Origin: Siphonodentalium dalli
Taxonomy: Eukaryota > Mollusca > Scaphopoda > Gadilida > Siphonodentaliidae
NCBI GenBank assembly: GCA_032622095.1
Contig: CP136062.1
Span: forward strand, 195,121,887-195,185,886
DNA length: 64,000 nt
Direction: 5' to 3'
Positions within the stretch are counted from its first letter, which is position 1. Each line of letters opens with the position of its first letter. Shown here piece after piece: positions 46,060-57,224 of the stretch. Below the pieces are notes generated by a model, which saw nothing but the letters and a program-made list of their open reading frames with translations, had not been told where the DNA came from and searched no databases. The translations under genes and the position numbers were made by a program.

Positions 46060-46696
46060 GTTTTTTTTTTGTTAAGTGTATTTGTTCGGAGATCTAGTTC
46101 CTCGATTAGTGAGCTGCCTTGTAATCTGTGTAGAGTTTGAGCCGCTAAGATATTAAACCTATATTGCATGGGTGTATGTCAGCTGTTGAATGTAGGGCCC
46201 TAATTGTGGTACGAATATTTTCCTGCAGTGCTATTCTTAAAGCGGAGTTTTGAATTACTTGTAGTTTATTTAGGGTTGCCTTGGGTAGTTCTGCAGTAAC
46301 AATTGCCCGATATTCCATAATTGGTCTTATATACGTAGAGTTAATTGGTCTTATATACTTTAGAGTTTAGACGTGTTTATAAAATATATATTTCTATTAC
46401 GATAATTTCGTCTGAGAGTTTAGACGTGTTTATGATATATAAACCAATATCGCGACACACCCCCATAGAAGAGGTGTCTTTCCTGTGCATATTGAAGCCC
46501 GGGATGAGAATTTGATGCCGTTGCCTAGTTTTGTTTCGTTTACAGTGAGTATATCTATTTTGTTTTCTTCGACATATTCTATTAGTTCCTGTTTGCGATC
46601 CCTGATGCTATTCGCGTTTATGTGGGCTATGTTAAGGTTGCTTTGTGATGCCATTATTATCTCTCGTCTGCTTATATATCCCACCCATGTGAACAA
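46060..46696 (-). pseudogene. Internally deleted LINE: endonuclease start joined to RT end
   Basis: Minus strand. From 46654 a start Met leads into SNLNIAHINANSIRDRKQEL, ENKIDILTVNETKL and a Gly-containing segment, the first ~70 residues of a LINE endonuclease with the N-x-NSI and NETKL (catalytic Glu) motifs. From about 46330 to 46090 the strand reads TYIRPIMEYRAIV, PKATLNKLQVIQNSALRIAL and, in another frame, FNILAAQTLHRLQGSSLIEE, the RT thumb. All of the RT core is missing. Short direct repeats (gagtttagacgtgtttat at about 46360 and 46415; taattggtcttatatac at about 46318 and 46343) sit at the junction and suggest slippage or end-joining. Confidence 0.75.
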
Positions 46697-46719
46697 TAGA
46701 CCATTCCAATGTAGACATT

Positions 46720-46862
46720 TATAACTGACTGCATGGGATAATCTATTTAGTTAAGAAAGGGTTGTAAAAAATAAATGAGTGATCGATCGCGTCTTATCAT
46801 GCATATTCATGCCGCCACCATTTTTTTAAGCATCGGGATTAAACGTCCTTAACCCTTTCTGT
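46720..46862. mobile_element. Fragments of the TTAA-type MITE family
   Basis: 'gataatctatttagttaaga' + aagggtt (46738 onward) is the inverted end of the 48592 family, and 'ccttaaccctttctgtacta' near 46849 is a forward end; the bodies are missing or diverged. Confidence 0.5.
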
Positions 46863-47357
46863 ACTACGTTGATTCTCTCACTAGTTAATAAAAGGATTAA
46901 AGACCCGCTCCATTTTCGAACCCCCAGATCTCATTATATAAAATATATGCCATATTACATACCATTTGAAAGAGGAAGCTCCAAAAAAATGTAGTATCAA
47001 TTTATCCGGTGTAATAAACTGTGAACATGTTATTTTGTAGAGGTATCGACGTGTTCTATGTGCTTTCGTTCATCTGGATGTACTGCGAAGTCTATAATAT
47101 TTTCAATCGAAGGGGAATCACTCTATATCTTAGTTTGAATTATGTTTCATTCTGGGAGCGAGACGGGGGAACTATTTCTACGAATTCAGCTATTTTTCTA
47201 TTAATCTATGCGCACCTTCTGAGATACGGACGTTCCAAATGGTGATGCATTATAGTAGTTTAATTAGATTGTTATTAAAACCGTATATCAAGGCACTGTA
47301 AAAACAATAATCGGTTACTCGAAATTTTTAATTTCACAGTATTTCCATCTCTTACAG

Positions 47358-47455
47358 GACTATATGCTGCGAAGTTCAAGTCGGAGCAGCGGGACTGCTG
47401 CTTGTGGCCGAAAAAACGACGTGAGCTTAACACCACAGTGACGACAAAATTATAG
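47358..47455 (+). CDS. Last coding exon of the GPCR (helix 8 and C-terminal tail)
   Basis: The acceptor ttcacag...cttacag precedes 47358. GA completes the Gly codon left by the exon ending at 11658, after which it encodes LYAAKFKSEQRDCCLWPKKR and a short tail ending TTVTTKL, stop TAG at 47453-47455. After NPIVYG, the LYAAKF segment is a textbook helix 8 start; the adjacent Cys pair (DCC) is a plausible palmitoylation site, and the basic KKRR cluster and Thr-rich end could be phosphorylation or arrestin contacts. The whole cytoplasmic tail is about 30 residues, short for a peptide receptor. Exact phase compatibility with the exon 35.7 kb upstream is the main evidence that they belong together. 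Confidence 0.85.
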
Positions 47456-47581
47456 CGTTAATTCATTCCTGACGTCCAGTGATTTTGTACGGACAATACG
47501 TGTATTAAAACGAACTTTTAAACGAGTTGTTAAAAAATAGTATATTTTACCGATATCTGGCGATATTACAACCTATATTAC

Positions 47582-47587
47582 AATAAA
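47582..47587 (+). terminator. Polyadenylation signal AATAAA of the GPCR gene
   Basis: 127 bp downstream of the stop codon. The TTAA end of MITE copy F starts about 20 bp further on, in the window where cleavage would occur. Confidence 0.65.
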
Positions 47588-47605
47588 CGTATGCTCACTT
47601 CAACG

Positions 47606-47852
47606 TTAACCCTTCCATGACTGGAGCTTGCTGAAATGTTGTGAAAACCCTGTGCCAATGCATTCTCTTATATATGCGAGTCTCCCATGGGGAGCCTCAC
47701 ATATATAAGAGAATACATTGGCCTAACAATATTTACCTTGACCTTGAAAGCCAAGCCAGTGCATTATCTTATATAGGGAGACTCATATATAAGAGAATCC
47801 ACTGGTACATGATCTTTAATTCTGCACCAGCGCAGCTCCCGTCGTGAAAGGC
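47606..47852. mobile_element. Diverged relative of the double-palindrome MITE (copy F)
   Basis: TTAA at 47606-47609, then cccttccatgactggagctt; the far end is cagctcccgtcgtgaaagg. It contains ccctgtgccaatgcattctc, a first palindrome at 47654-47722 with a different centre (ctcccatggggag), and a shortened second one at about 47755-47806. Same architecture, different ends: a sister subfamily. Confidence 0.75.
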
Positions 47853-48591
47853 TGTAAAACTCTAACACGTGTAAGTTATATACAACGACATTTCGCAAAG
47901 GGTTACGGATATCCGTTCGTAGTCAAGAACAGAAGTTTCTACATGATATCGAGACAGCTGCGAACGAGGACATTGCTAAATTATTGTCCACATAAAGGCG
48001 ACTGGTGTACTTCTACTATTATCTTAATGTTCATATCCTGGTTGTGGTGAGGGAGGAGTCCGAGTAGTCATAGACTCAGATACATGTTACTCAGATAGCA
48101 ACCAGAAGCGTGTTCATTTCAGCTGATCAGATCTCCGGGGCCGCTTTGTTGGTGCCGAGCAGGAATTGTGTGGTAGCAAATATGCCCTTATATATATATG
48201 CCTCCTCAATCACAAGGTTGGTACAACTGTTTGTAGGAGTGGAACGCTGTTGCTAATGGATTTCTCTGACAAGGACGGTGCTATACTCTAGAAATGACCA
48301 GATTCCGTGACCGGCATATGCGATGCCCAGGTTCTATAAGTCTGAGGATACTCTATTACTCTATTAGGGGGCGGCATTAAGACAGTCTAGCCTGACTATG
48401 CCACCCCCTCGAATATACAATGTAATATTTGTCAAATGTATCATGCATTAATATGTGTATATTGAAATAAAATATCCTATCCCATCATATCCTTACGCAT
48501 GGGAGATTGTGGTTCGTCAGGACAGTTAGTTGATCTACAAACTCTGTATGTTGCGCTGGAATGATAGGATCATTGAATGTTACATCCTGAC
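47853..48591. other. No gene recognised
   Basis: Only a short stem-loop (ggggcggcat...atgccacccc, about 48367-48408) is noted. Confidence 0.4.
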
Positions 48592-48897
48592 TTAACCCTT
48601 TCTATACTAAATGGATTATCCCAGTCAGTTAAAAAGTGTACATCTGAATGGTCTATTATTCATTTGGAGGGATGTTAGAGTGATAAAAGCATACGACATA
48701 TAATAAAAGTGCAGAAAGATAACTATTTATTGAGGGAAATGTTAAAAAATAAGTTCAACAAACGACATCGGATCTCTTACCGGTATGCCTTATCCCGCCG
48801 AGCAACCTGACCGTGTGGGAAGATAAATGTGCTTTCGGAAACATTTGCTATGGGATAACTACTCATCAATGATGCTTTAGTATAGAAAAGGTTAATT
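48592..48897. mobile_element. TTAA-type MITE, copy 2 (uninterrupted)
   Basis: Starts ttaaccctttctatactaaa and ends gctttagtatagaaaaggttaa, with TTAA at both ends and TIRs 'ttaacc(c)tttctatactaaa'. Collinear with 11714-12240 and lacks the foldback insertion present there. Confidence 0.85.
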
Positions 48898-49495
48898 TCA
48901 TCCGATACGGACGTGCTTATAATAAATCAGACTGTTTTCACTCATATACTCTGGATTAGTGGTCACTCATTTCCAACTTAACTTGCCTGTAGGATATGTC
49001 TTATCAGTTAGTATGAAAATGAGGACTTCACAACTAAAGGTTATATTGAATTTTGCATGTATACTCTATTTACCACGTAAAGTGTTGCCACCTTAATTTG
49101 TTTATTTGTTTTTATATGTTTATTGTTCACACATTTAATTCACTTGGTTTTTTGCGTAATTGTACACACAAGGAAGAGAGAATAGAATGAAAAGTGGTTG
49201 TGCCATGTTGTTGTGTTATTGAGACCGGTTTAATTTTTGTCTGGTGCTCGCATGTGAAAGTGAGTGTTTGTGTATCTATCCGATACGATTAAACTATGTT
49301 TCATCGATTGCTTGTCTCGTGTGTTGGGTCCAGATAAGGTGTTCCTATAAAACTACTGTCGCGAGACGGACAAGTATTATCTAGTAGTCAACGAGCTGCG
49401 TTCTATGTCCAAACGAAGTCAGTGTAATATGATACAACGATTTGGTTAGCAGTCAATGAAATGTGAACCGTGCTATACTCAAGACAGCATTAAAT
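48898..49495. other. No gene recognised
   Basis: AT-rich; no supported feature. Confidence 0.4.
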
Positions 49496-49514
49496 AATAT
49501 TCACGATCGGGGTT

Positions 49515-49800
49515 TGACATGGTAAAACTATGGTAATAACCATATAGTAACATCAACCATAGTATCATACAACGGTATTTTGTGCTGGAAATTGACTATG
49601 GTACAAAAAAGAACATGTTTTTACCACAGTAAATTTACCACACAAAAGCCCATTGTAAATTACTATGGCTTATGGTTTTTACCATAGTTTTACCACTCAA
49701 ATTTACTATGGTTTATTTTACAATGGTTATTACGATAGTTTTACCACCCAAAATAACATTATAAATTAACTAGGGTTTATTTCGCTATGGTCATGTTGGA
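49515..49800. repeat. Cluster of 'ccatagtaaa' motifs in both orientations
   Basis: Repeated accatagt / actatggt words (for example near 49527, 49556, 49605, 49662, 49681 and 49706) with no fixed period. A similar cluster lies at 62690-62960. Confidence 0.6.
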
Positions 49801-50129
49801 CATGGCACCTGTTTTACTGGCCGGCCATATTTATTTAAATATATTTGAATCACCACTGCCCATGAACCATGCACACCAAATTTCAGATTAATCAGTCGGT
49901 GGTTCCAGAGAAGATCTTTTAAAGAATATGAATGATTTAATTTGACAGAAAAGTCCCCCTAGCCCCTCCATTTCTTGACTATCAAACTCTTTTTAAACAA
50001 GACAGTAAAATGACTATGGGGTCAGTCAACAGACTGTAGTTTACGGAGGGCTGTGACTCTGAACACTACAATGATCAGTACTTATCAAATCACTTTAAAA
50101 CAAGTAGTTCTAAACATGGACACATGTAG

Positions 50130-50300
50130 AGGGTCTTCGTTGAACGGCGGGAGGGATGTCCACCTTGAAATTTCTAACTGCACACCCTCCCCTCCCCCAT
50201 TAAATCATTGCCCATTAACTCCCAACTGATCCAAACTAACTTACAACTGGCACTTCAAGATCTACAACTGGCACTTCAAGATCTCCAACTGTTGGAACTT
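50130..50300. repeat. Dispersed 'gttggaa' repeat fragment
   Basis: Contains 'gatgtccaccttgaaatttc', a C-rich stretch and two direct copies of 'caactggcacttcaagatct'. Confidence 0.5.
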
Positions 50301-52670
50301 TATCAAACCCTTACTGTTAATACCGGTGTATATCAAAATTATCACATGTAATATGGGAATCTATATACATGTACCAAATATAAATTCATAGCATAGATAG
50401 GGTGGGTGCGGGAGTATTAAATTTCATATATCTGCCCCTATTTGCACCAAATGTAAATCCCAATCTATGAGATCCATTGATCTAGTAATTTCAAAGGGTA
50501 TATTATAGAAGTTGACGTGAGTTCATTTTCCTTAAAATAAGTTACAAAATTAAGGGAAGGGTTACTATATATCAACATGGCACCTTGATAATTGTTCCTT
50601 GAAATCATCAGCATAATAAATAAGACACATCATTTTCAGACAAAAAAAGAGTTAATATATAAACATAATGTTGTAACACCTGCCTGTACAACTGCATATA
50701 ACACAGCACATGGGAATTAATCTAATTTAAATTGAAAATTATTATACTAATAAACATTATCCAGCTGTTTGTATTATGTGTTTATCAAACACTGTCAGAT
50801 AAGATAAGATCTCGTTTCATGCACAAGATGTATTAGAGAGAATGGCAGACAGACAAGCTTTATATTGTTAGTGAAAGAGATGACTTCTCAAATAATATTT
50901 GGCATTAGGAATGTGAAAGACCAACATTTGTAACGGGTACATGTACTTATTTGACCCTTCAATTGGCACGGGTAACAATCTGTCTGTTCGCGATTTTTCT
51001 CCCAGAGCCTTGGACCGATTCCAACTAAATTTTGTGGGGGAGTATGTGTACCATGGTGGATGTTATAACGTGGTTTAGTTTTTAAAATTTAAATTAAATT
51101 TCCATTAATAAAAATTGAGCAAACGGAAAAATCTAAAATATTTTATTTTTTCATAAAAAATAAATATTTTTTATAATGTTTTTATTATTATTTTGGTTAA
51201 ATTGAGCAAGAATCTGTCACACAAGGACCCTCCAGATATAACAACAATAGGCTGAATTGTTTAAGAATTACAATGGAGGGAAAGATTTAAGTTCCACCGC
51301 CCTATTTGACCTAGTGACCCCATTTGAACAAATCTGAATCCGAGTCACCCAAGGACCATCCACACCAAATATGACATAATGCGTCTTCGTGCTTCTGGAG
51401 CAGATGCATTGTAGATACACCTGTGAGGTGACATATTTGTGAGCTGCAGACAATTCTGTGTATGTTGAAGTACTCACTGTCCATGTACCAGTGGGGCGCA
51501 GACCAATACAGTCAGCAGGCAAAATTTAGTTGGGTGCGACGAGATATTAAAAGTCAATCAATGAATAAATATTGCGATCTTAGTTGAAATATGGTATTTT
51601 CTTATAGACACCAATGTTATTATCAGTTTGGGCCAAGTGGGTTTGATACATAAGCATCTGAGTCAAAGGTATGATTATGCAAACTTCTGAAGTGGTGTTG
51701 CCCAATATAGTGTACGCCACATGTCAACGGTGAATGACTGGTCCAAACACTCAAGCGGGACGCAGAAAATGCAACGATTTGACTGGGTGATACCGTCCGG
51801 TTGAAATGGAAAAAAATGTCAAGTCCATTTTGCCTTGTGGGGTGACAGACAGAAATTCATATGCAGCTCACAAATACAATTTTTACTCATTTCAACATCA
51901 CCACTTGTGAGGTGCACCTCGAGATATGTATCTTAATTCAGCAAACAAGTACCTCTACGGGCGAACGGACGGACGACGGACTAGGAGGCGTGATTATAGT
52001 TCCAACGGAGATTTTATTCCATGCGAGCTTATCAAATCAATTAGTGTCTGATTCCCGAATATAAATTGTATCTGGTTGCATAGCATTAGAATTTATAAAT
52101 CCCCCCACCCCACCCGGGGATACGAGAAACACCACATGCGTCATGCACATGCACTCACCTGTTCAAATCAGCACTTAACAACGGTGTTTAATTGTCAGTT
52201 ATTTAGCTACAACAAGCGAACCAGTAATGTTGTATGTTATAGAATACAAACGCCAAACTCAAACCTGGCGCACAGTGGCACAATGCCATATATGGCTAAA
52301 TAAGTCGAGTGTGGCTTTTAGCCGAAGCTTTTTTGATTGAAAATATTGTTTTATGAAAGCTACTAAAAGCCAAGCTTCATTGTTTTACATTTGCAACACG
52401 CTGTTCTGATGTGTTCTCGTGTGTATTGCTATCCGCGAAGTCTACATGATCGTGCCACAACATTATCTAGTATACACCTGAGTTCATAGAGGGTCGTAAC
52501 GTCTTTTGATTGGACGAAGTTCCATCACGTGCCAGAGGCAAGAATTTTGCAAACTATTTCTGCGAACTACCGCACCCATGCTGACGTCACAATTAGGCGC
52601 AATGCCAGAATTTTGGCTTCGTGTGGAATAGCGGGCGATATTTTCCCTCGATGGTGTCTTCTGAACAGCA
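50301..52670. other. No gene recognised
   Basis: The AT-rich block 51090-51200 is low complexity. Short open frames (51268-51522 minus, 51861-52303 plus) show no domain or splice context. Confidence 0.4.
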
Positions 52671-52677
52671 AGCAGGA

Positions 52678-52761
52678 CTATTCTAACACATATTAACACT
52701 ATTCTAACACATATTAACACTATTCTAACACATATTAACACTATTCTAACACATATTAACA
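52678..52761. repeat. 21-bp tandem repeat, four copies
   Basis: Unit ctattctaacacatattaac + a, four near-perfect copies. Confidence 0.95.
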
Positions 52762-52799
52762 TTTTTTTCAGCTTGACGGGATGTCAGAAATTGGGGATT

Positions 52800-53609
52800 T
52801 ACTATCTGAAGAAACAAGAACGAAACGAGGAACACGAACAAATTCCGAGTAACAGAATGACTATTTGGAGTAACAGGAACGGAACAAGGAACAGGAACAA
52901 CTTCCGACTAACAGTAACAGAATGACTATTTGAAGTAACAGGAATGAGGAACAGATATATAAGTTCAAATTTATCGCGTTTTACGATAATGCGTATTATA
53001 CATTACTATTATACATCATTCGAAAGCATAGCCTCCCCCTTCATGAATATTGCAACAATTAAACACTACCTTTGAGAACTAAGCGTATAATTGGCCAGGA
53101 ACGTCGAGCGGTGAATCGGAGATTAGCAAAACGTAAAGTATTCCGAGTAACAGAAATGAGGAACAGAGATATAAACTTAATTTTCTCGCGTTTTACGCAA
53201 TGAAACAATACACGTTCTACATCATTCGAAAGTATAGCCACTCCAATTCTTTAATATTGCAACATTTAAACACTTCTTTGAGATCTAAGCGTATAATTGT
53301 CCAGGAACGTCGGTCGGTGAATCGGAAATTAGCAAAAAAGTTTTTGTTTCCGAGTAACAGGAATGAGGAACAGAGATATTAACTTAATTTTCTCGCATTT
53401 GACGCAATGAAACAATACATGTTATACATCGTTCGAAAGCATAGCCTCTCCCCTTCTTTAATATTGCAACATTTAAACACTATTTTTGAGAACTAGGCGT
53501 ATAATTGTCCAGGATCGTCGAGCGGTGAATCGGAAATTAGCTAAAAACGTAACAGGAATGAGGAACGGAGATATAAATTGAATGCTATATCATTCGAAAA
53601 CATAGCCTC
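52800..53609 (+). repeat. Satellite array S, forward block 1
   Basis: Units of about 206-208 bp marked by 'ggtgaatcgg' at 53110, 53316 and 53524. Each runs ttctcgcgttttacgcaatg ... cattcgaaagcatagcctc ... atattgcaacatttaaacac ... cgtataattg ... cgtcgagcggtgaatcgg ... gagtaacaggaatgaggaac. The left edge (52800-52950) is a degenerate 'gagtaacaggaacgg' reiteration. Confidence 0.88.
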
Positions 53610-53783
53610 TGTGATATTGTTAGAGTGAATATTGAGTGTGACTTTAAAAGAGTTTGTTTACTTCCTATTTGAGGTATTACCTCCTTTGGCTGTTTGTACA
53701 TGTGGCTTCCTGAAGTTGAAATTATAGAATGTGATTGAATCTAATTTTATTCAATGTAAACTCAATATAACAAGATCCAAACA
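53610..53783 (+). repeat. 5' LTR of the gypsy element
   Basis: Matches the partial 3' LTR over its first ~80 bp with small indels; the right border is inferred from the adjacent primer-binding-like site. Confidence 0.7.
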
Positions 53784-53875
53784 TGACAACTGGCGACGAG
53801 GATGGGATATGTGAAACATTTTTTCCAGAAAATGTTGTAAATTGAACTTTTATTGCATTTTTTGTCTTGCAAATC

Positions 53876-54673
53876 ATGGTGATTTCCCTACCACCATTCC
53901 CCGCTTTCGATACTTCAGATGAATCATCCGTTGCATTGACATGGCCTAAATACCTGGTTAAGTTCGGGAACTCTCTGATTAAAACAGATATTAATGATTA
54001 GGCCAAAAAGAAAGCGTTGTTGTTGCATTATGCAGGCCCCGGCGTGTATGACATTCATGAGACAATCAAAGTTGAAGCAGTACCAGTCGCGCAGGAACAA
54101 CAAGCAGTTGATGTTTATGATGCTTATGTAGATTCGTAGACAGGCTCTTCGAAATCATATGGCATTGGGTGACATTCTAAAAGCAGCGCGAGCTTTAGAA
54201 ATCTCGGAAGTACAAGCATCTGAAATCGAACATTCTAATACAAGTTAGTCAGCTTCAAAATTCATTCGGAATCGTGGTCACAGTCCGAAACAATATTTCC
54301 ATCATAAATCGGCTACTCCCAAGTCGTGTTTTTCTGTGGACAGTATCTTCACATAAACAAGATTTGTCCTACGAAGGGACACACGTGTGGTTTTTGCGGA
54401 AAAGATAAACACTTTTCGCGAGTTTGTCATTCTAGAACTATAACCGCTAAATCAAAAAAGTCATCAAATCAACAATTTTACAAAAATAATCAAAACAAAT
54501 CGCATCGCAAAGAAAAGTATGACGCTGGCAGGAAAAACGCACATACAGTGGACTATAAGTCTGAATCAGATTCATCAAACAATGAGTACGTATTCTGTAT
54601 GGCCAATTCCGCAAATCCTGATTCGTGTCCACATACCGATGTCAAAATTACTGATGTAAAGGTACGTCAGTAA
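53876..54673 (+). pseudogene. gypsy gag remnant with two zinc knuckles
   Basis: A start Met at 53876 (VISLPPFPAFDTSDESS) leads into a capsid-like segment with TWPKYLVKFGNSL, AKKKALLLHYAGPGVYDI and, after stops, LRNHMALGDILKAARALEIS. The zinc-knuckle region near 54325-54415 reads FFCGQYLHINKICP and CGFCGKDKHFSRVC, the double C-x2-C...H...C nucleic-acid-binding motif of gypsy gag. In-frame stops (for example near 54000 and 54137) break it. Confidence 0.75.
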
Positions 54674-54699
54674 ATGTGATGGACATTGACACATACAAA

Positions 54700-55137
54700 T
54701 CGCTAAATCGGATTCCGAGACTTGAGAAAGTTCGCTCGAATTATCATCGAATATTCGCATATAATGCGTAGGAACCATTGCCAATGCATGGTAAATTCAG
54801 TGTCACTATCGAAGCAAGCAACCGAACGGCAGTCGCGACATTCTACGTTGTTAAAGGAGAATGTGAACCGTTATTGAGCTCCAAAACGTGTCAGAAACTC
54901 AGACTTATTCAGATTGTTTATAACATCTCTGAACAATCATCTTGCGACAAAATCATTCAACGATATGAACATCTGTTTACCGGCGTTGGACAATTGAAAG
55001 ACTATGAAGTTAAACTTCATATTGACGAACAAGTTCCTTCGGTGGCTCAAACGTTTAGACGTATTCCATTTCGCATGAGACAGAAAGTAGAAACCGAACG
55101 GTACACTCTTGAGAAGACGATACCATTGAGCGTGTAA
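54700..55137 (+). pseudogene. gypsy protease-to-RT linker remnant
   Basis: After a broken protease region, the frame from 54778 reads HGKFSVTIEASNRTAVATFY, the flap/strand region after the protease, then RYEHLFTGVGQLKDYEVKLH and VAQTFRRIPFRMRQKVE, the conserved approach to reverse transcriptase. The protease active-site triplet is not found. The matching motif in the minus-strand remnant at 24780-25799 shows both derive from related elements. Confidence 0.75.
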
Positions 55138-55810
55138 CTGATTCAGCGACACTGTGGGTATCGCCAATCGTCGTTGCGCCAAAGACGAATGATCCAGAAA
55201 AAATAAGACTGTGTGAAGACATGAGATGTCCAAATTAAGCAATCTTGCGTGAACGACATGTCTATCCAACTGCTGATGATTTAATGTACGCCGCAAATGG
55301 ATCTCAATTCTTTTCTAAAATTGATTTATGACAAGAGTTTAACCAATTCGTCTTACATCCAGACTCCAGATACATCACGACGTTTGCTACTCATGTCGGA
55401 TTGTCGCGATTTAAGTGTCTAAATTTCGGTAGTTGTAGTGCGCCTGAGAAATTTAACTATTTTGTGAATCAAGTACTGTCTGGAATTCCGAACGTAATCA
55501 ACGTGTCAGGTGATATCTTAATTCAGGCCAAAACTGAAGTCTAACACGACGAGACATTAGTGCGCGTGTTTCAGAGGTTGGACAAACACAATTTAACTCC
55601 AAATAGACACAAGTTTGAATTTAAATAGACTGAAATCAAATTCCTTCGAATGGTCTTCACCAGCAATGGTACCAAAAAGGATCCAAACAAAGTTGAATCT
55701 ATAAGAAACATTCGTGTTCCACAATCGCTATCTGAACTTCAATCGTTTCTCGGTATATATGGTGACGTACGCTTTGCGGTACATTCCGAATTCGTTGAGT
55801 GAACCTTTGT
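55138..55810 (+). pseudogene. gypsy reverse transcriptase remnant
   Basis: Readable blocks in order: EKIRLCEDMRCPN, RHVYPTADDLMYAANGSQFF, SKIDL, HPDSRYITTFATHVGLSRF, SAPEKFNYFVNQVLSGI, then VINVSGDILIQAKTEV and HNLTPNRHKFEFK. In the SGD box the first of the two catalytic aspartates (normally SDD in this clade) is glycine, and there are about five stops. Confidence 0.8.
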
Positions 55811-55815
55811 GACGA

Positions 55816-56334
55816 TTGACTCGGAAAAATGTGTGGGACGAAGATCAACGAAGATCATTCGATGAAATCATCAGGTGTTTGACTAGTAAATCTTGCTTGG
55901 CATATTTTAATCCCGAAGCCGAAACTGAGATAATTGTTAACGCTAGTCCGGTTGGTCTCGGAGCAATTCTAGTGCAGAAACATTCAGGAAATATGAAACC
56001 GGTTGCATACGCTAGCAAGATTTTAAATGATACAGAAAAGATGTATACACTCAATTCGAGGCTCGAGCGTGAAGACATTGCTATTTCATGGGCATTGCAT
56101 CACTTCCGCATTTATGTCACTGGAAAACCTTGCAAAGTTGTAACTGATCATCGACCGTTGATGAACATTTGTGCAAATCCCAGATCGTGTCCGTCGGCTC
56201 GTGTAGAGCGTTGGTTGATGAAATTGCAAGATTTTGATTTTACTGTAGACTATAGACCGGGGAAATCAAACCCAGCTGATTTCGTTTCGAGATACTCTTC
56301 TGATATCATTCATGTATCCAAGCAGTTGGTGTGA
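55816..56334 (+). pseudogene. gypsy RNase H domain (open but catalytically altered)
   Basis: 172 codons without a stop. The frame covers WDEDQRRSFDEIIRCLTS, VNASPVGLGAILVQ, YASKILNDTEK, EREDIAISWALHHFRIYVTG, VVTDHRPL and DYRPGKSNPADFVSRY. In the family the first strand reads DASPVGLGA; here the catalytic Asp is Asn. The Glu and second Asp positions look retained. The ORF is open, but its upstream and downstream partners are broken. Confidence 0.82.
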
Positions 56335-57224
56335 AAATTCGCACAGAACCACTGTATGAATGTGCTTCCTGGTCATGTTTGGGAAAACGTTTCCGCTGAT
56401 TTGCTGCGGTCCTTTGTCAGAAGGTGGCTATCTTCTGGTGGTGGTAGATGAGTATTCGTGATTCGTTCAAATATAATCTGTGTATTCCTGAATTCGACAA
56501 AATTTTCACAACGATGGGTGTTCCGCGCACCTTGAAAACGGACAATGGAAGTCCGTTCAACAATCATAAATTAAAAGCATTTTCCGGATATTTGGGATTC
56601 GTTCATGAGAGGATAACTCCAGTATGGCCTCAGGTAAATGGAACGTCTGAGAAGTTCATGTTTAACATAAAGAAGGCTCTTCAGACAGCTGATGTCGAAC
56701 ATAAGCCTTACCAGCAAGTGTTGTTCCAGTATTTACGGAACTATCTGTCATCACCACATTCAACGACAGGGGTTCCTCCCATCGTCTCTTATCTTCAAAT
56801 ATCAAGTGAAGAATAAACTTCCGTCATTGGACAATGTCGTACCCACAAATGATGATGAAATTCGAACGACAAACCATGAGAGAAAATAGAAAATGAAAGA
56901 AAGGGCTGATAAACAACGATGTACTCAGCACACAACCATTAAAGTTGGTGATATGGTTTTGATGAGCAAGACAGAAAGGGAAAGTTGGTGACCCGATTTA
57001 ATCCCAAATACTATCGGGTAATTCATATGAACTGTCCTGAAGTGACAGCTAAATTGATCGATGGACGAAGTGATAAAACTGTTACAAGAAATGTATCACA
57101 TTTCAAAGTTGTCACTGGTGGAAAGGAGCTGAATCAGTCAACAGACTATTCGGATGACTCCGACATGGAACATTACCCGCCTGAAGCTGATGAAATGATT
57201 ATCACCAATCCACTCCACCGATGA
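56335..57224 (+). pseudogene. gypsy integrase remnant
   Basis: A shifted segment resembles SEGGYLLVVVDEYS (56420-56455). Then comes TTMGVPRTLKTDNGSPFNN with a core Asp, PVWPQVNGTSEKF with the catalytic Glu, and the C-terminal KLVTRFNPKYYRV / TRNVSHFK chromo-like tail (56975-57110). The N-terminal HHCC zinc-binding part is absent, and several frameshifts separate the blocks. Confidence 0.78.

Larger units (their letters stand above)
11659..47357 (+). other. Last intron of the GPCR gene, about 35.7 kb
   Basis: Begins gtgagt and ends in a pyrimidine-rich tract with cag at 47355-47357. It is a phase 1 intron: the upstream exon leaves one base (G) and the downstream exon supplies GA, giving a Gly codon within NPxxY-G. 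Nearly all of it is mobile DNA on both strands. Confidence 0.8.
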
